DNA of 64,000 nucleotides from Methylomonas montana (GTDB taxonomy: Bacteria; Pseudomonadota; Gammaproteobacteria; Methylococcales; Methylomonadaceae), in NCBI RefSeq assembly GCF_030490285.1, contig NZ_CP129884.1:2356001-2420000 (forward strand). Reading direction: 5' to 3'. The notes below the pieces were generated by a model that worked only from the letters and a program-made list of their open reading frames with translations, was not told the origin of the DNA and did not search any database. Position numbers and translations under genes: made by a program. Positions 1 to 9,967 of this stretch are shown piece after piece (position 1 is the first letter of the stretch; every line of letters begins with the position of its first letter).

Positions 1-2
1 GT

Positions 3-2387
3 GATCTTGAACGATTAAAGGGAGAATATTTATTAGCTGAATTAGCGACACGAGGGTTTTTACCGTGCTATGGTTTTCCAACCGGTCTTGGGTATTTTGA
101 TCCCTATAGTATTCACGATTATTTACAAAAAAATCAGAAAAAAGAAACGTCAAGAGACGATAATCAAACTCGCATTCGTGATAAACCAACTAGAAGCTTG
201 TCTGTTGCAATTCGAGAATACGCGCCGGGTTGCGATATTGTTTTAAATGGTTTGGCTTACCGGTCAGCTGGTTTAGCTTTAAGTTGGCACAGTCCGGAAA
301 GTGGCTCAACAGAACTTCAAAAGGTGATGACTGCTTGGCGCTGTGACCACTGCGGTGCGATCGATCATGCATTAAGTACATCAGCTGATAGCAATTGTAA
401 TCAATGCGGTGAACCCATAAATGCCGAACATAGACGCGAGTTTATCGAGCCGGCTGGCTTTGCAGTTGATTTTTACTCATCTCCTCATACTGATATTTCG
501 GCTCAGCATTACATTCCAGTCAAAGAGCCTTGGGTTACAGCCAAGGACATTCTTCGTCCTTTGCCCAACAATAAACTGGGCTACTTTCGCGCAGGTAGCC
601 GGGGAGAAATTTTCTATCACAGCTCAGGGGAACATGGAAATGGCTATGCGATGTGTTGGCACTGCGGTCGTGCTGACTCTATGTCAGCTGACGGGACACT
701 ACCCGAAGTTTTTAATAAAAAACACAGAAAATTAAGAGGGAAACCAGAAGGCGAAATTGATGCTTGGTGTAGTGGCAATGACAATCCATACGCCATTAAA
801 GACAAATTACATCTTGGTTATATCGATCATACCGATGTTTTTGAACTTTATTTGAAGCATTCGAATGAGCAAATGTTGCTCAGCTATTCGGATGATGACA
901 GCAAAAAAATTGCCTGGACATTAGCAGTCGTCTTGCGACAGGCACTGGCAGAAATTCTCGGAATTAACAGTGAAGAGATTGGGTATGCCGTTAAACCAAC
1001 CAAGCTTCCGCACTGTAAATACCAAGTAGCAACTATTGTCCTTTATGACAAAAGTAGTGGCGGTGCTGGGTTTTCATCGTCGGCTTATCGGTATTTTGAT
1101 GAGCTGTTTTCCAAAGCAAGAGAATATCTGCATTGTAGCTGCCAAGGGGTTTGTCAGAATTGCTTGCTAGGGTATGACACCCGTTTCCATGCCGAATACC
1201 TTGACAGGAATCTAGCACTAAATTTTCTGTCGGATGAATTCGTTAAGCTATTGGCGTTACCAGAATCCATGAAATTATTGGGTCCTGACTCAAAATATAC
1301 ACCAGAAACCTTATCATCAGAAATTTACAATGCCGCTGCAAAAGGAGCATTTAAACTTCGATTGTTTCTACAAGGCGATCAATCGGACTGGGATATTTTA
1401 AGTACTTTAAGAGAGAAAATTTATCAATGGAAACATCTGTTCTCAGAGATAAATTTGGTTGTAAGTGACTATTATGAAAATAGATTAAGTGATGTCAACA
1501 AGGAAGATTTGTGGATTCTATCTCGAATAGGAATTAAATCAGTAATTGTTGATGCAAGCCGAATAGCTAAGCATTTAGTATGTCAAGTCCTTTGGAATGA
1601 CAAGCAACTTACATTCGCTATCTCTAATGCTGAATTTGGAGTCATCAACAAAAATTGGTTGAGTGATCCAGAAAATTTATTGATTTACTCGAAAAGCTAT
1701 CCAGAAATACCTGTCAAACATTATTTCGATGAAGACAAACTAAAACTAGAAAAAATACAGGGTGATAGTGAAATAGAAATCCTAGATGATTGCAATGGCC
1801 CGTTAAATCAATTTGGGAAGCGCTTATGGCAGCAATTATTCGAGCAACATAAAGATCTTCAAGAGCATATTACGCATGGCGATGAAATAGCCTCTATTTC
1901 TTATTCAGATCGTTATTTATATTCTCCATGGACGGTTATTTTGGTTGCTGAAGTCATAGATGGTCTGAGGCAGTTAATAGGTACCTCATGGTCTAAACCA
2001 GGTATTAAAATCTATTCTGCTCCGAAATCGGAAGCCGACGGCTATCAAAAACGTGGATTATTCTCAGATTGGTTAGATGACTCTATGCGCTCAAATGTAA
2101 TGGAATCATATTTTGCCGCAATGGATGAGAAGTGCGAAGCTTTAGTAGCGTCAAAACTTCAACACGGAAGATATATGGAGATTATTTGGCAAAAAGGTAC
2201 TAAAACTATAATCCGTTTTGATCAAGGCATAGGTTACTGGGGATGTGCTAACAAACCACCATACTTTGATAACCTATCGCCCATTGAAAGTCAAACGGAG
2301 GACATGATGAATTTAGTCAATCGAATCACCGTAAAAAACCATAAAGAATTTCCCACACAGATTTTTGTTAAAGAAAGAACTTTATAG
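3..2387 (+). CDS. C-terminal part of a large DUF1998 (MZB) helicase, open at the left edge
   Basis: The frame is open from base 3, so the true start lies outside the window; only about 794 residues are seen. It opens with the LAELATRGFLPCYGFPT-type block and continues with the IREYAPG block, both typical of helicases carrying a C-terminal DUF1998/MrfA zinc-binding domain. Zinc ligand pairs are visible as CDHC, CNQC, CWHC and the terminal CSCQGVCQNC cluster. A further 370-residue tail follows the zinc domain, as in the very long defence helicases (Druantia DruE-like or DpdJ-like). The helicase motor itself is not in view. The sequence is AT-richer than the 10-15 kb region. The family is fairly sure; assignment to a named defence system is inference. 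Confidence 0.75.
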   Translation, partial: DLERLKGEYLLAELATRGFLPCYGFPTGLGYFDPYSIHDYLQKNQKKETSRDDNQTRIRDKPTRSLSVAIREYAPGCDIVLNGLAYRSAGLALSWHSPESGSTELQKVMTAWRCDHCGAIDHALSTSADSNCNQCGEPINAEHRREFIEPAGFAVDFYSSPHTDISAQHYIPVKEPWVTAKDILRPLPNNKLGYFRAGSRGEIFYHSSGEHGNGYAMCWHCGRADSMSADGTLPEVFNKKHRKLRGKPEGEIDAWCSGNDNPYAIKDKLHLGYIDHTDVFELYLKHSNEQMLLSYSDDDSKKIAWTLAVVLRQALAEILGINSEEIGYAVKPTKLPHCKYQVATIVLYDKSSGGAGFSSSAYRYFDELFSKAREYLHCSCQGVCQNCLLGYDTRFHAEYLDRNLALNFLSDEFVKLLALPESMKLLGPDSKYTPETLSSEIYNAAAKGAFKLRLFLQGDQSDWDILSTLREKIYQWKHLFSEINLVVSDYYENRLSDVNKEDLWILSRIGIKSVIVDASRIAKHLVCQVLWNDKQLTFAISNAEFGVINKNWLSDPENLLIYSKSYPEIPVKHYFDEDKLKLEKIQGDSEIEILDDCNGPLNQFGKRLWQQLFEQHKDLQEHITHGDEIASISYSDRYLYSPWTVILVAEVIDGLRQLIGTSWSKPGIKIYSAPKSEADGYQKRGLFSDWLDDSMRSNVMESYFAAMDEKCEALVASKLQHGRYMEIIWQKGTKTIIRFDQGIGYWGCANKPPYFDNLSPIESQTEDMMNLVNRITVKNHKEFPTQIFVKERTL

Positions 2388-2452
2388 GCAGCAGAATAAG
2401 AATTCTAAATTACCCATAACATGCTGGTGAAAAACTCGAAAAGCTAAGTAGG

Positions 2453-2975
2453 CTAAGTACCATTGATTGAGCGCGTCACGTTGCTGATCATGGTATTGAC
2501 CCTGGCGAATTCTTCTTTGGTCACGCTATCCGGGCCGCCACCGGTGACGATGGAATAGTGGTGGCAACCTGATCAAAGACGGCAGAAAAGCAGCGAATAC
2601 ACCAGGCTGGCCGGCATCAAGATGCTTGCCGGCCCAGCGTTTGATTTCGCTGCTACGGAAACATCCAATGTCATGGCAATGGGATGATGATCTTCATTCA
2701 GCGCCACGACTGCAACAAACGGCGTCTTGTTTTCCAAGCCTCGCCCGTGTTTTCCGCCACTATGTTCACCGCCCCAGTAGACCTCATCCAGTTGAATGAG
2801 GCCGGTCAGCGGTTTTCGATCATCCATGGCCTGCATGATCTTGTGTTTGAGGCTCCAAGCGATGTTATAGGTTACGCCGATTTGCGGCATCAACGCCAAC
2901 GCCGACAAAGCGGTTTTGGCCTGTGTCAGCAGGTGAATCGCCAGAAACCACACTGTCAGCGGCAGTCTCCAGTCA
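2453..2975 (-). pseudogene. Decayed IS1595-family (ISXO2-like) transposase
   Basis: Reading the minus strand, an ISXO2-like DDE transposase is recognisable in pieces: LPLTVWFLAIHLLTQAKT, then IQLDEVYWGGEHSGGKHGR, which contains a catalytic D and the WGGE block. It then jumps frame to SSEIKRWAGKHLDAG and again to HHYSIVTGGGPDSVTKEEF, ending in RSINGT and a stop at 2453. At least two frameshifts and a missing N-terminus (in-frame stop just upstream of the first block) make it non-functional. I did not find convincing terminal inverted repeats. The rest of the 2388-3191 gap, about 216 bases before the next gene, holds nothing I recognise. Confidence 0.8.
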
Positions 2976-3191
2976 AGTCAAGACTTTCATTGGACTTGTG
3001 GCAGGATTCTAAGTTGTTGAAGGTTATGGGTGATCAGGAAGATTATTTATTTATAAACAATATTTTTTATAAGCCTCCGGTTTCAAAATCATATTTAATT
3101 TTACATACCTTTTAATAATCAATTGCTTGAGTTATTTGGCTCGATTTATGCTTGTCGCTAAGTGACTATTTCAAACAGAAGGAAACGCTTC

Positions 3192-4157
3192 ATGTCTAAA
3201 CTTATTTCTGAACAAGTACGCCAACGTATCATCGACATCGCAGTCCATTATGGCTTTGTGGCTCAGTTAAAAGATGGTGCACAGGATCAGTATGTGAAAA
3301 ATCTGATGTTCTACTGCAAGTCGCTCAATCAGACGGTTTATATCCGTAAAGACCGAGCCGTGGGTGACTGCGGCATTCCCGCTTATTTCCACGTTGCGGT
3401 GCACCCTAATTTTTTCAACAAAGCTTGGGTGTCAGTGCCCGAAGGCATTGAAGAGTTGATTAACCGGCAGAAGAAAAAGAATCTGCATTCCAGCAGCAAT
3501 TATCAAAAGTTTCCGGTTTACCCTGAAAACGACGAGCCTTGCGGCATGTGCTTCAAAGTGACTGGCTATGACGCACTAGGCAAGTTGTTTCAGCAAATGG
3601 CCGCTGGAAACAAAAAGCTTAATCCAACTTCGGAGCCAACCGCATCCGCTAGCTCACCTACGGCAACAGATTTTACTTTGGACGAAAAGCCAGTTGTTCC
3701 AGAAAAAACGACTGCCGCTGTCGAACCAAGAAACCAAATCGATACGGTGCCGACCAAAGGCTTGCTAATCAAAAGCCCTTACATTGACCGGATTCTCGCG
3801 GGCACTAAAACTTGGGAAATGCGCTCCAGCGCAATCAGCCTGCGAGGGCCAATTGCCTTGATTAAACAAGGCAGCGGCCAAGTGGTTGGCGTTGCGAATT
3901 TGGTGGATGTCAAGGGGCCGCTAAGCAAGCAGGAAAAACTGAAAGCCATCGATAAACATCAGATTTCGATAGAGCGTCTGGAATCCGGCGAAACCGATAA
4001 ATGGGATACTGCATGGGTGTTGGAAAATGCTCAGCCATTGAAAACACCGATTCACTATCAGCACCCCAATGGAGCCGTGATTTGGGTCAACCTCGATCAA
4101 AAAACCCAAGATCAGCTAGCCGTGACCCTTAAAACCAACACGCCTTTAGTAAGATGA
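3192..4157 (+). CDS. ASCH-domain protein with an unknown N-terminal domain
   Basis: The C-terminal 125 residues form an ASCH domain (TKGLLIKSPYIDRILAG followed by KTWEMR), a beta-barrel fold thought to bind RNA or modified nucleotides. The N-terminal 120 residues (YVKNLMFYCKSLNQTVYIRK, CGIPAYFHVAVHPN) form a separate conserved-looking domain that I cannot name. A low-complexity Ser/Thr/Pro/Ala linker joins them. I chose the ATG at 3192 because AGGAA lies about 8 bases upstream; an in-frame start at 3162 is possible. The stop overlaps the sbcD start in an ATGA, so translation is probably coupled and the protein may serve in DNA-end or modified-base metabolism with SbcCD. That functional link is inference. 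Confidence 0.7.
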   Translation: MSKLISEQVRQRIIDIAVHYGFVAQLKDGAQDQYVKNLMFYCKSLNQTVYIRKDRAVGDCGIPAYFHVAVHPNFFNKAWVSVPEGIEELINRQKKKNLHSSSNYQKFPVYPENDEPCGMCFKVTGYDALGKLFQQMAAGNKKLNPTSEPTASASSPTATDFTLDEKPVVPEKTTAAVEPRNQIDTVPTKGLLIKSPYIDRILAGTKTWEMRSSAISLRGPIALIKQGSGQVVGVANLVDVKGPLSKQEKLKAIDKHQISIERLESGETDKWDTAWVLENAQPLKTPIHYQHPNGAVIWVNLDQKTQDQLAVTLKTNTPLVR

Positions 4158-5398
4158 AAATTCTCCATACCTCTGACTGGCATTTAGGCCATTCGCTAAA
4201 AGGCTTTGACCGGCATTTTGAACACCAATGTTTCCTCGATTGGCTACTCGCGCAACTGCGCGAGCAAGACGTCGATGCGTTGTTGGTCACCGGCGACATA
4301 TTCGACAACGCCAATCCCTCTGCGGCGGCACAGAAGCAGTTATACCGGTTTCTGCAGGCGGCACGCGAAGCCGCGCCGAATTTGCGGGTGGTGATGATTG
4401 CCGGCAATCATGATTCGCCGGGTCGTTTGGAAGCGCCTTCGCCGTTATTGGATTTATTCGATACCACGGTGGTGGGTCAAACGGGGCGGAATGGCGCAGG
4501 CGAAATTGATCTGGAGGCGTTGATTGTGCCTTTGCATGATCGCAAGGGCGTGCGTCGTGCTTGGTGTTTGGCGGTGCCGTTTTTACGCCCCGGCGATGTG
4601 CCGCGCGTCGAAACTGACGGCGACACTTATCTGGCCGGCGTGGATGCCTTGTACCGCGATGCCTTGCAGCAGGTTTTGCTGAAACGGCAAGCTGGCGAAG
4701 CGATTTTGGCCATGGGCCATTGTCACCTCGATGGCAGCGCGGTGTCGGCCGACTCGGAGCGGCGTATTGTCGTCGGTGGCTTGGAAGCCTTGTCGGTGGC
4801 GATGTTCGACAAGCATATCGCCTATGCCGCACTCGGTCATTTACATTTGCCGCAAAGCGTGGGTGGGCGGGAGTGGGTGCGCTACAGCGGCAGCCCGTTG
4901 CCACTGTCGTTTTCCGAAATCGAGTATCCGCATCAAGTGGTGGTGCTGGAGATTGAGGGCGAAGCAGTCAAATCCATAGACAGTGTACGGGTACCGCGCG
5001 CGGTGGATTTGTTGCGGCTCCCCAGTCGGCCAGCGCCGTTACCGGAAGTACTGGCGCAATTAGAGCAATGGACAGCGGCCGAGCCGGATTTTCCGGATGA
5101 GCGCTGGCCATATCTGGAAGTCCGGGTGTTGTTCGATGCACCGGAACCCGGTGCACGGGCGGCGATTGAAGCCGCATTGGCCGGCAAAGCCGTGCGCCTG
5201 GCGGCGATTGATGTCAGTTACGCACGTGGTCAGCGTGCGGCGGATGAGGATGCCGGATCGTTGCTGGGTGATCTGAGTCGGTTGCAGCCGGATGATGTGC
5301 TGCAACGCCACTATCAAAATCAATACGGTTCCGCCTTGCCTGACGAATTGTTACAGGCTTTTCAGACCTTATTGCTGGAAACGGAGGACGAAGCATGA
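4154..5398 (+). CDS. sbcD: Exonuclease SbcD (Mre11-type nuclease subunit)
   Basis: This is the nuclease subunit of the SbcCD complex, which cuts hairpins and blocked DNA ends in the cytoplasm using manganese and ATP-driven opening by SbcC. All five metallophosphoesterase motifs are visible: TSDWHLGH near the N-terminus, GDIFDNANPS, AGNHDSPGR, GHCHLDGS and LGHLHLPQ. At 414 residues it matches the E. coli protein (400). The ATG overlaps the preceding stop as ATGA and its own stop overlaps the sbcC start the same way, so three genes form a coupled operon. No defects seen. Confidence 0.97.
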   Translation: MKILHTSDWHLGHSLKGFDRHFEHQCFLDWLLAQLREQDVDALLVTGDIFDNANPSAAAQKQLYRFLQAAREAAPNLRVVMIAGNHDSPGRLEAPSPLLDLFDTTVVGQTGRNGAGEIDLEALIVPLHDRKGVRRAWCLAVPFLRPGDVPRVETDGDTYLAGVDALYRDALQQVLLKRQAGEAILAMGHCHLDGSAVSADSERRIVVGGLEALSVAMFDKHIAYAALGHLHLPQSVGGREWVRYSGSPLPLSFSEIEYPHQVVVLEIEGEAVKSIDSVRVPRAVDLLRLPSRPAPLPEVLAQLEQWTAAEPDFPDERWPYLEVRVLFDAPEPGARAAIEAALAGKAVRLAAIDVSYARGQRAADEDAGSLLGDLSRLQPDDVLQRHYQNQYGSALPDELLQAFQTLLLETEDEA

Positions 5399-8300
5399 AA
5401 ATTTTGGCGATTCGCGGTAAAAATCTGGCGTCACTGGCAGGCGAGTTTGCCATCGATTTTCTGCAAGCACCACTGGCATCGGCCGGATTGTTCGCGATCA
5501 GCGGCCCGACCGGTGCCGGCAAATCCACCTTGCTGGATGCCCTGTGTCTGGCATTGTTCGATAAAACCCCGCGCTTGCACCAGGCCGGCAGCCGAGGTGT
5601 GCAATTACGCGATGTCGGCGATGAAACCCTGCCGCCCAATGATTCTCGCAATCTGTTGCGCCGGGGCTGTGCCGAAGGTTATGCCGAGGTGGAATTTATC
5701 GGTAACGATCGCCAACACTACCGTAGCCGCTGGAGCGTGCGACGGGCACGTTTGCGGACGGACGGCAAGCTACAGGCGACCGATATGGAATTATGTCGTT
5801 TGCCGGATCAACAGCCGATTGGAGGCAAGAAGACCGAAGTGCAGGAAGCAATCGTCGAACGGCTTGGCTTGAGTTTCGAGCAGTTCACCCGCGCGGTGTT
5901 ATTGGCGCAGAATGAATTCAGCGTGTTTTTGAAAGCGCCGGACGATGAGCGAGCCAGCTTGCTGGAAACCTTGACCGGCACCGATGAGTACAGCCGCATC
6001 TCCATTCGCGCCTTTGACCGCGCCAAACAGGAGCGCGTCAAGCTGGAGGGTTTGCAACAGCAATTGGCGGGTCAACAGCCGCTGGCCGAGGAAGATCGGG
6101 AGGCGTTGCTGGGGCAAATTCAACTGGCGCAGACTGCGATAGATACCGCGCAGAACCAAAAATCCGAATTGGACGGTCATCTGGACTGGCATCGGCGCTA
6201 CCGGGCCTTGCAAACGGCGGAACAACAAGCCCAAAGCCAATGGCAACAAGCTCAGCAGAGCCATGAACATGCACAGCCGCAACGTCAGCATCTAGCGCTG
6301 ATCGAGTCCTTGCAAGCCGCACGGCCGTTACTGGTTGATTTTGATCGCTTGCAGAGTGAATGTGTCGAAATGCAAACGCAGTTGGGAAAGGCTGAACAGA
6401 TGGTCACGTCTGTCACGGCGTTGCATGAACAGGCGCTAGTCAATCAGGCGAACGCCGAAACCCACGTACAGCAGGCCGAACAGCAAAAAAGCGCAGCGGA
6501 ACTGGAAATCGTTCAGGCGCGGAGTCTGGATGCGCAAATCCAGACCTTGCAGCCGCAACATCTGAAACAACAACAGGACAAATTGGCGGCCGTTAAGCAG
6601 TTGGCTGATTTGCGCCGGAAATACCACGACACGCAGCAGAACGAACAGCATGTGACCGGCGAATTGGTGCAGTGTGAGACGTGGCTGAACCAACATCGAT
6701 ATTGGCTGATCTTGAGCGAGCAATGGCCGCGTTGGGACACGCTATTCCGACAAGGCAAAACGCTGAGCGGCGAAATGCATACTGCGCGCTCGGTGTTGAC
6801 GCAATTTGAAAGCACTTTGGCTCAGGCCGAAGCGGTCGCGCAAACGGCCCAGCACGCACTCCACGCGTTGTTGCCGCAACTCTCAGCCGCCGAACTGCAA
6901 TGGCAAACGGCAAACGCCGAGGCTAAAGGGTTTGATGCGGATGCACTAACCCAGGAGTCGGAACGGCAACAACTCCGCTTATCCCAATTGCGTCAGGCTG
7001 ATACCGTGTGGCGGGAACTGTCGCGGCTGCAATCAGAATTCGATCATCAGACAACCACGTTGCAAAGCGTATCGGCCCAGCAACATCAAGCCACCGCCGC
7101 GTTACAGGACGTCGAAACTGCGTTACCGCGTTTGATTGCCAGTCATGAACAAGCGGCCAAGATGTTCGACTTGGCCAAACTGGCCTGCAGTGAGCGCGTG
7201 GAAGCCTTGCGCGCTCAACTCAAACCCGACGCGGAATGCCCGGTGTGCGGGGCCACGCAACACCCGTTTGCCGAACACGATCATCCCCTGCGGCACGAAT
7301 TACAGGCGCTGGAAGGAGAAGTCGAGGCGTGTCGCCAGCGTTGGCAACAAGCGGAAAGTGATCGTCAGCGGTGGCAACTGGACATCGCGCACTGCGATCA
7401 AACGATACAAGCTACCCATGATTTGCTGGCAACGCTGAGTCGCCAGGTCGAATCTCAACAGCAAAGTTGGTTAACAGCTGCAGCGGCATTATCCATTGCA
7501 GACATGCCCGACGAAGGCATCGCCGCGTGGTTGGCGCAGGAAACCCAGGCGACCGAACAAGCGTTGCAAGGGGTTGGTGAGCGTTTGAAAGCCATGAGCG
7601 CGGTGATGAAGGTTCGTGATCAGGCCTACGCAAAGTTGGAGCAACTCAAATCGCAACAGCAATCCTTGCAGCAGCAATGGGAGCAAGCCAAGGTTGACCG
7701 GCTCAGCGCTGATCAAGCGTTAGTCAACGCCCGTGAAAAACGTCAAGCACTGGCCTTAAAGCTGGAACACGTATTGGACGAACTGGATGGTGCCTTTGAC
7801 GATTCGGGCTGGCGTCAAGCCTGGCAATTCGATGCGGAGGGGTTTTATCAAACCTGTTTGCAAAACGCACAAGCCTGGCACAGTCATCATCAACAGCAAG
7901 CTCAGTTGAGCCAAAAACTGTCTATTCTTCAAACGGAATTGCAGGCCTTGCAGAGCCAGGTAGCCCAAGCGGAACAACGACAAGCCGAAGCCGATTCTGC
8001 ATTTGCGGCCATAGATGCCGAGCTGGTCGCCAAACAGCAGCTGCGGCAAGGCGTGCTGGACGGACGTTCGGTCACAGAAGTCGAGCAAGGGTTGGTCAAG
8101 ACTGTGAACGACGCCAAAGCCAAACTGCAGAGCGCCGTGACTGCCGTGCAGGATGCGGCAACCAAACTAGCCACGGCCCGAGAGGCTGTTAGCCAAATCA
8201 CTCAGTCGCTGACCGCGCGGCAGACCGCGTTGCATGCCGCCGACGCGGCGGTGTCGAGTTGGCTGCAAACCTTTAATGCCGCGCACCCCAACCGGGCGGC

Positions 8301-9129
8301 CCTGGTGCTCGACGATTTGCGGGAACACTTGCTAAAGGATGCGGCCTGGTTGCAGCGCGAGCGCGAGGTGTTGCAACAATTGGATCAGACATTGATGCAG
8401 GCTCAAACGGTATTGGCCGAACGTCGCGCACAATCCGAACAACATTTGGAGTTGCGCCGCTCGTTGGAAAGTTTCGAAACCTTGGAAATTCAGCTGGCCG
8501 AGCTTGCCGAACAACTCAAGGCGTTGACGAAGCAACAGAGCGATTTGCATCTGCTACGCCGCCTGGACGATGAGCGCCGCCAAACCAGCGCAGATTTACA
8601 AATCCAAATTTCCGCGCAAACCGCCGTCAATGACACCTGGGCCAAACTCAGCAGCTTGATCGGTTCCGCCGATGGCAAACGCTTTCGCAATATCGCGCAG
8701 CAACTGACGCTGGATATTTTGCTGGGTTATGCCAATCAGCATTTGAAAGACTTGAGTCGGCGTTATCGTCTGGAACGGGTTAACGATAATCTGGCACTGC
8801 AAGTGGTCGATCAGGACATGGGCGACGAAATCCGTTCGGTGCATTCCTTGTCAGGCGGCGAATCCTTTTTGCTGTCGTTGGCACTGGCTTTGGGGTTGGC
8901 CTCGCTATCCTCGAATCGGGTGCGCGTCGAATCGCTGTTCATCGATGAAGGCTTTGGTAGTCTGGATGCCGATACGCTACGCGTGGCAATGGACGCGCTG
9001 GACAGTTTGCAAGCCATGGGCCGCAAGGTGGGGGTGATTTCCCATGTACAGGAGATGGCAGAGCGGATCGGCACCCGAATCGAAGTCAAACGTGTTGGCA
9101 GTGGTTTGAGCAAAGTCAGGGTGGTTTGA
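5395..9129 (+). CDS. sbcC: Exonuclease SbcC (Rad50-type SMC ATPase)
   Basis: SbcC is the ATPase and coiled-coil partner of SbcD. Walker A GPTGAGKS is at residues 37-44, the zinc hook CPVC at about residues 615-618 in the middle of two very long Gln/Ala-rich coiled coils, the ABC signature LSGGES near residue 1152, and Walker B LFIDEGFGSLD near residue 1180. The length (1244 residues) is slightly above the E. coli protein (1048) because the coiled coils are longer. The gene is intact. It is the last gene of the ASCH-sbcD-sbcC operon; a short GTTGGT tandem repeat lies about 30 bases after the stop. Confidence 0.97.
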   Translation: MKILAIRGKNLASLAGEFAIDFLQAPLASAGLFAISGPTGAGKSTLLDALCLALFDKTPRLHQAGSRGVQLRDVGDETLPPNDSRNLLRRGCAEGYAEVEFIGNDRQHYRSRWSVRRARLRTDGKLQATDMELCRLPDQQPIGGKKTEVQEAIVERLGLSFEQFTRAVLLAQNEFSVFLKAPDDERASLLETLTGTDEYSRISIRAFDRAKQERVKLEGLQQQLAGQQPLAEEDREALLGQIQLAQTAIDTAQNQKSELDGHLDWHRRYRALQTAEQQAQSQWQQAQQSHEHAQPQRQHLALIESLQAARPLLVDFDRLQSECVEMQTQLGKAEQMVTSVTALHEQALVNQANAETHVQQAEQQKSAAELEIVQARSLDAQIQTLQPQHLKQQQDKLAAVKQLADLRRKYHDTQQNEQHVTGELVQCETWLNQHRYWLILSEQWPRWDTLFRQGKTLSGEMHTARSVLTQFESTLAQAEAVAQTAQHALHALLPQLSAAELQWQTANAEAKGFDADALTQESERQQLRLSQLRQADTVWRELSRLQSEFDHQTTTLQSVSAQQHQATAALQDVETALPRLIASHEQAAKMFDLAKLACSERVEALRAQLKPDAECPVCGATQHPFAEHDHPLRHELQALEGEVEACRQRWQQAESDRQRWQLDIAHCDQTIQATHDLLATLSRQVESQQQSWLTAAAALSIADMPDEGIAAWLAQETQATEQALQGVGERLKAMSAVMKVRDQAYAKLEQLKSQQQSLQQQWEQAKVDRLSADQALVNAREKRQALALKLEHVLDELDGAFDDSGWRQAWQFDAEGFYQTCLQNAQAWHSHHQQQAQLSQKLSILQTELQALQSQVAQAEQRQAEADSAFAAIDAELVAKQQLRQGVLDGRSVTEVEQGLVKTVNDAKAKLQSAVTAVQDAATKLATAREAVSQITQSLTARQTALHAADAAVSSWLQTFNAAHPNRAALVLDDLREHLLKDAAWLQREREVLQQLDQTLMQAQTVLAERRAQSEQHLELRRSLESFETLEIQLAELAEQLKALTKQQSDLHLLRRLDDERRQTSADLQIQISAQTAVNDTWAKLSSLIGSADGKRFRNIAQQLTLDILLGYANQHLKDLSRRYRLERVNDNLALQVVDQDMGDEIRSVHSLSGGESFLLSLALALGLASLSSNRVRVESLFIDEGFGSLDADTLRVAMDALDSLQAMGRKVGVISHVQEMAERIGTRIEVKRVGSGLSKVRVV

Positions 9130-9159
9130 GGGAAGAAACCTTGGGCCTTCGCAATTCGT

Positions 9160-9183
9160 GTTGGTGTTGGTGTTGGTGTTGGT
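9160..9183. repeat. GTTGGT hexanucleotide tandem repeat, four copies
   Basis: Four perfect GTTGGT units lie in the gap between sbcC and the next gene. There is no coding frame here. It is too short to say more than that copy number could vary by slippage. Confidence 0.8.
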
Positions 9184-9267
9184 TTCGGCCATCACCGACC
9201 ACAGGGTTTGGTATGCTAGGATGATTTACCGTCTTTAACCTTTAGTTTTCCATCGATAATTAGTCCC

Positions 9268-9702
9268 ATGTCCACCAAATCCAGCATCGCCTGCGGGCCG
9301 AATTTCCACTTTTACCACGAAGCGTTTGAACAAGGTGCCGTTTATCTGGAACTGGAGCAGGCATTTTTCGAAGCCTCACCGGATAAAGTCACGGTTGCCA
9401 TACCGGTTGTGGTTTGGGAAGTCATCCGCCAGTTTGCCGGTGCCGATTTGTCCTGGGCTGCTAAATCCGATGAGGAGATTCGGCAATGGGTGGAGCATGA
9501 AGTGGATGAACGAATTGCGTTGTGTCAGACCGCTACCGCTAATCGTGCATTTTTCCGGATGTGTGGGAATTTGACGTTCGGTTCCGTTGACGATCCCAGA
9601 GAACTTCAGCTTGAACGGGGTCTGGCGCATTGTTTTGAAATGCGGGAGAAGCAACGCCAGTTGATTGCTCAGGTGAATAAATTGATGAGCAATCAGCGTT
9701 GA
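9268..9702 (+). CDS. Conserved-looking protein of unknown function, 144 residues
   Basis: I do not recognise this protein. It is soluble and acidic, with no signal peptide or membrane segment. It has an aromatic-rich start (PNFHFYHEAFEQGAVYLELE), a central hydrophobic strand and helix block (VAIPVVVWEVIRQF), and an amphipathic helical C-terminus (CFEMREKQRQLIAQVNKL). Codon use and composition match the sbcCD neighbours, not the GC-rich insert downstream. It is followed at 47 bases by a small zinc-ribbon gene and then the stump of a third gene on the same strand, so the three may once have been one transcription unit. Confidence 0.6.
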   Translation: MSTKSSIACGPNFHFYHEAFEQGAVYLELEQAFFEASPDKVTVAIPVVVWEVIRQFAGADLSWAAKSDEEIRQWVEHEVDERIALCQTATANRAFFRMCGNLTFGSVDDPRELQLERGLAHCFEMREKQRQLIAQVNKLMSNQR

Positions 9703-9749
9703 GCCTAATTTCCGCTGAAGGTTTCTGACTTTACTTCATTTATAAACGC

Positions 9750-9959
9750 ATGGCTAACCAGTTTACCAAGCAGGCCGAACAACGTTGGAACGCATTGCCG
9801 GAACATGACCGGCAACTGTTCTTAAGCACAGTTTGGTGCGCGCAATGTCGGGGTAACACCACCATGTTGGCACCGAGCTTTACGACGGTACAAAACGACT
9901 TGTTGCTGGAGGGCAAGTGTCAGCATTGCGGCGCTAAAGTCAGACGCTTGATCGATTAG
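9750..9959 (+). CDS. Small zinc-ribbon protein, 69 residues
   Basis: Two CxxC pairs (CAQC and CQHC) separated by about 25 residues suggest one structural zinc ribbon (VWCAQCRGNTTM and EGKCQHCGAKVR). The N-terminal 30 residues are a polar amphipathic helix (QAEQRWNALPEHDRQLFLS). The function is unknown; such proteins bind nucleic acid or act as adaptors. The next start codon (9968) follows 8 bases after the stop, so it was probably cotranscribed with the gene that is now truncated. Confidence 0.6.
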   Translation: MANQFTKQAEQRWNALPEHDRQLFLSTVWCAQCRGNTTMLAPSFTTVQNDLLLEGKCQHCGAKVRRLID

Positions 9960-9967
9960 GCAATGGC

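Noticed and set aside
2684..3115. Plus-strand open frame of 143 codons
   Set aside because: It lies antisense to the decayed IS1595 transposase and its residues show no family pattern.
9160..9183. GTTGGT repeat as a phase-variation switch for sbcC
   Set aside because: It lies after the sbcC stop codon and about 85 bases before the next gene, so it does not control either reading frame.
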